From Oscillospiraceae bacterium (GTDB lineage Bacteria; Bacillota; Clostridia; Oscillospirales; Acutalibacteraceae): DNA of 6,405 nt. Both the position numbers and the translations under genes were made by a program. The notes beneath the pieces were generated by a model. That model saw nothing but the letters and a program-made list of their open reading frames with translations. It did not search any database and was not told the DNA's origin. The number at the start of each line of letters is the position of its first letter. Within the stretch, counting starts at the first letter, position 1. Positions 6,197 through 6,405 of the stretch are shown here, piece after piece. Location: the NCBI GenBank assembly GCA_031262125.1, contig JAISII010000072.1, positions 1 to 6,405 of the forward strand. Direction: 5' to 3'.

Positions 6197-6205
6197 TTCT
6201 ACTTT

Positions 6206-6405
6206 ATGGCTAAGACAGAAAGTCTACAGCTGAAAAAGAGAATCACAGCATTTGTATTTATGCTTATGATGCTCTTTTCGTCTGTGATTTCCGTTGCAGC
6301 GTATTCAAGAACAGCAGTAATTAACGACAGTGGCGCGCAACAGGAAGTTGTAACAACAGAAGTTTACACCGACGATATTTTAAATACGGCGGATATTAAA
6401 TTGGG
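6206..6405 (+). CDS. Secreted DUF348/G5-type cell-wall protein, N-terminal part
   Basis: The first 66 codons of a gene that runs off the right edge. A basic N-terminus (Lys10, Lys11, Arg12) and a hydrophobic stretch at about 14-32, ending Ala-Ala-Tyr-Ser, form a signal peptide or membrane anchor. After a Gln/Ser linker, residues 47-66 (EVVTTEVYTDDILNTADIKL, then a partial Gly codon) resemble the opening of a DUF348 repeat, the ubiquitin-like unit found before G5 and 3D domains in YabE-like wall-associated proteins. These usually bind or cleave peptidoglycan. The start is well set: AAGGAG (6191-6196) lies 9 nt before the ATG. The frame stays open further upstream, but that segment overlaps the promoter. 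It is transcribed away from the glycosyltransferase operon by the consensus promoter. The catalytic domain lies outside the window, so the enzyme class is uncertain. Confidence 0.75.
   Translation, partial: MAKTESLQLKKRITAFVFMLMMLFSSVISVAAYSRTAVINDSGAQQEVVTTEVYTDDILNTADIKL

Larger units (their letters stand above)
6019..6205 (+). promoter_or_regulatory. Long structured 5' leader, candidate cis-regulatory RNA
   Basis: About 187 nt between the predicted transcription start and the ATG at 6206, with three helical modules. A two-part hairpin spans 6022-6062. A switchable module spans 6073-6127, where two CGTTACC copies compete for one GGTAACG. A GGCTG/CAGCC hairpin (6130-6134 with 6151-6155) follows. 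After these comes an unstructured AC-rich stretch and the ribosome binding site AAGGAG. I looked for conserved blocks of riboswitch classes I know, including the c-di-AMP ydaO class often found before wall-protein genes, and did not find them. No ligand or regulator can be named. Confidence 0.55.

Noticed and set aside
6019..6205. Known c-di-AMP (ydaO) riboswitch
   Set aside because: The gene context fits, but the conserved CCCGACAGCTAAC-type block and GGGGGAACC-type segment I would expect are not present.
1..6405. CRISPR arrays, insertion sequences, tRNA or rRNA genes
   Set aside because: No regularly spaced repeats, transposase-like frames or recognisable RNA gene signatures were seen on either strand.

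Overview
The window looks like chromosomal DNA of a Gram-positive Bacillota (Firmicutes) bacterium, most likely a Clostridia-type anaerobe. The main evidence is the gene string yicC/yloC - remA - gmk, a classic Bacillota block that normally continues into rpoZ. RemA is itself largely a Bacillota protein. Also consistent are the moderately AT-rich DNA, strong AAGGAG-type ribosome binding sites, and a secreted DUF348/G5-type wall protein at the right edge. The genus cannot be fixed from this sequence.

Layout. Positions 1-5658 hold five genes on the minus strand, read right to left: a GT-C fold membrane glycosyltransferase (3469-5658), a DUF2079 multi-pass membrane protein (1577-3421), the YicC-family endoribonuclease (656-1531), the RemA-family regulator (317-556) and the first 93 codons of guanylate kinase (1-281, cut by the window edge). 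Gaps are 47, 45, 99 and 35 bp with no convincing terminator, so this is probably one operon. Its upstream half is cell-envelope glycan biology and its downstream half is RNA turnover, matrix regulation and nucleotide metabolism.

Positions 5659-6205 form a long AT-rich divergent intergenic region. On the plus strand it carries a perfect consensus sigma-A promoter (TTGACA, 17 bp, TATAAT; 5984-6012). Two perfect dyads lie upstream of it (5896-5912 and 5948-5964), along with a single consensus DnaA box (5749-5757). Downstream is an approximately 187-nt structured leader. In this leader two copies of CGTTACC compete for one GGTAACG, which gives two mutually exclusive hairpins. Two further hairpins flank that module.

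At 6206 the leader ends in a good ribosome binding site and the start of a secreted protein that resembles the N-terminus of YabE-like (DUF348/G5/3D) wall proteins and runs off the window.

The protein-coding content is ordinary. The most interesting part is the leader RNA in front of the wall-protein gene. It is a candidate cis-regulatory RNA that I could not match to a known class. The coupling of two envelope glycosyl-transfer-type genes to yicC-remA-gmk is also worth a look.
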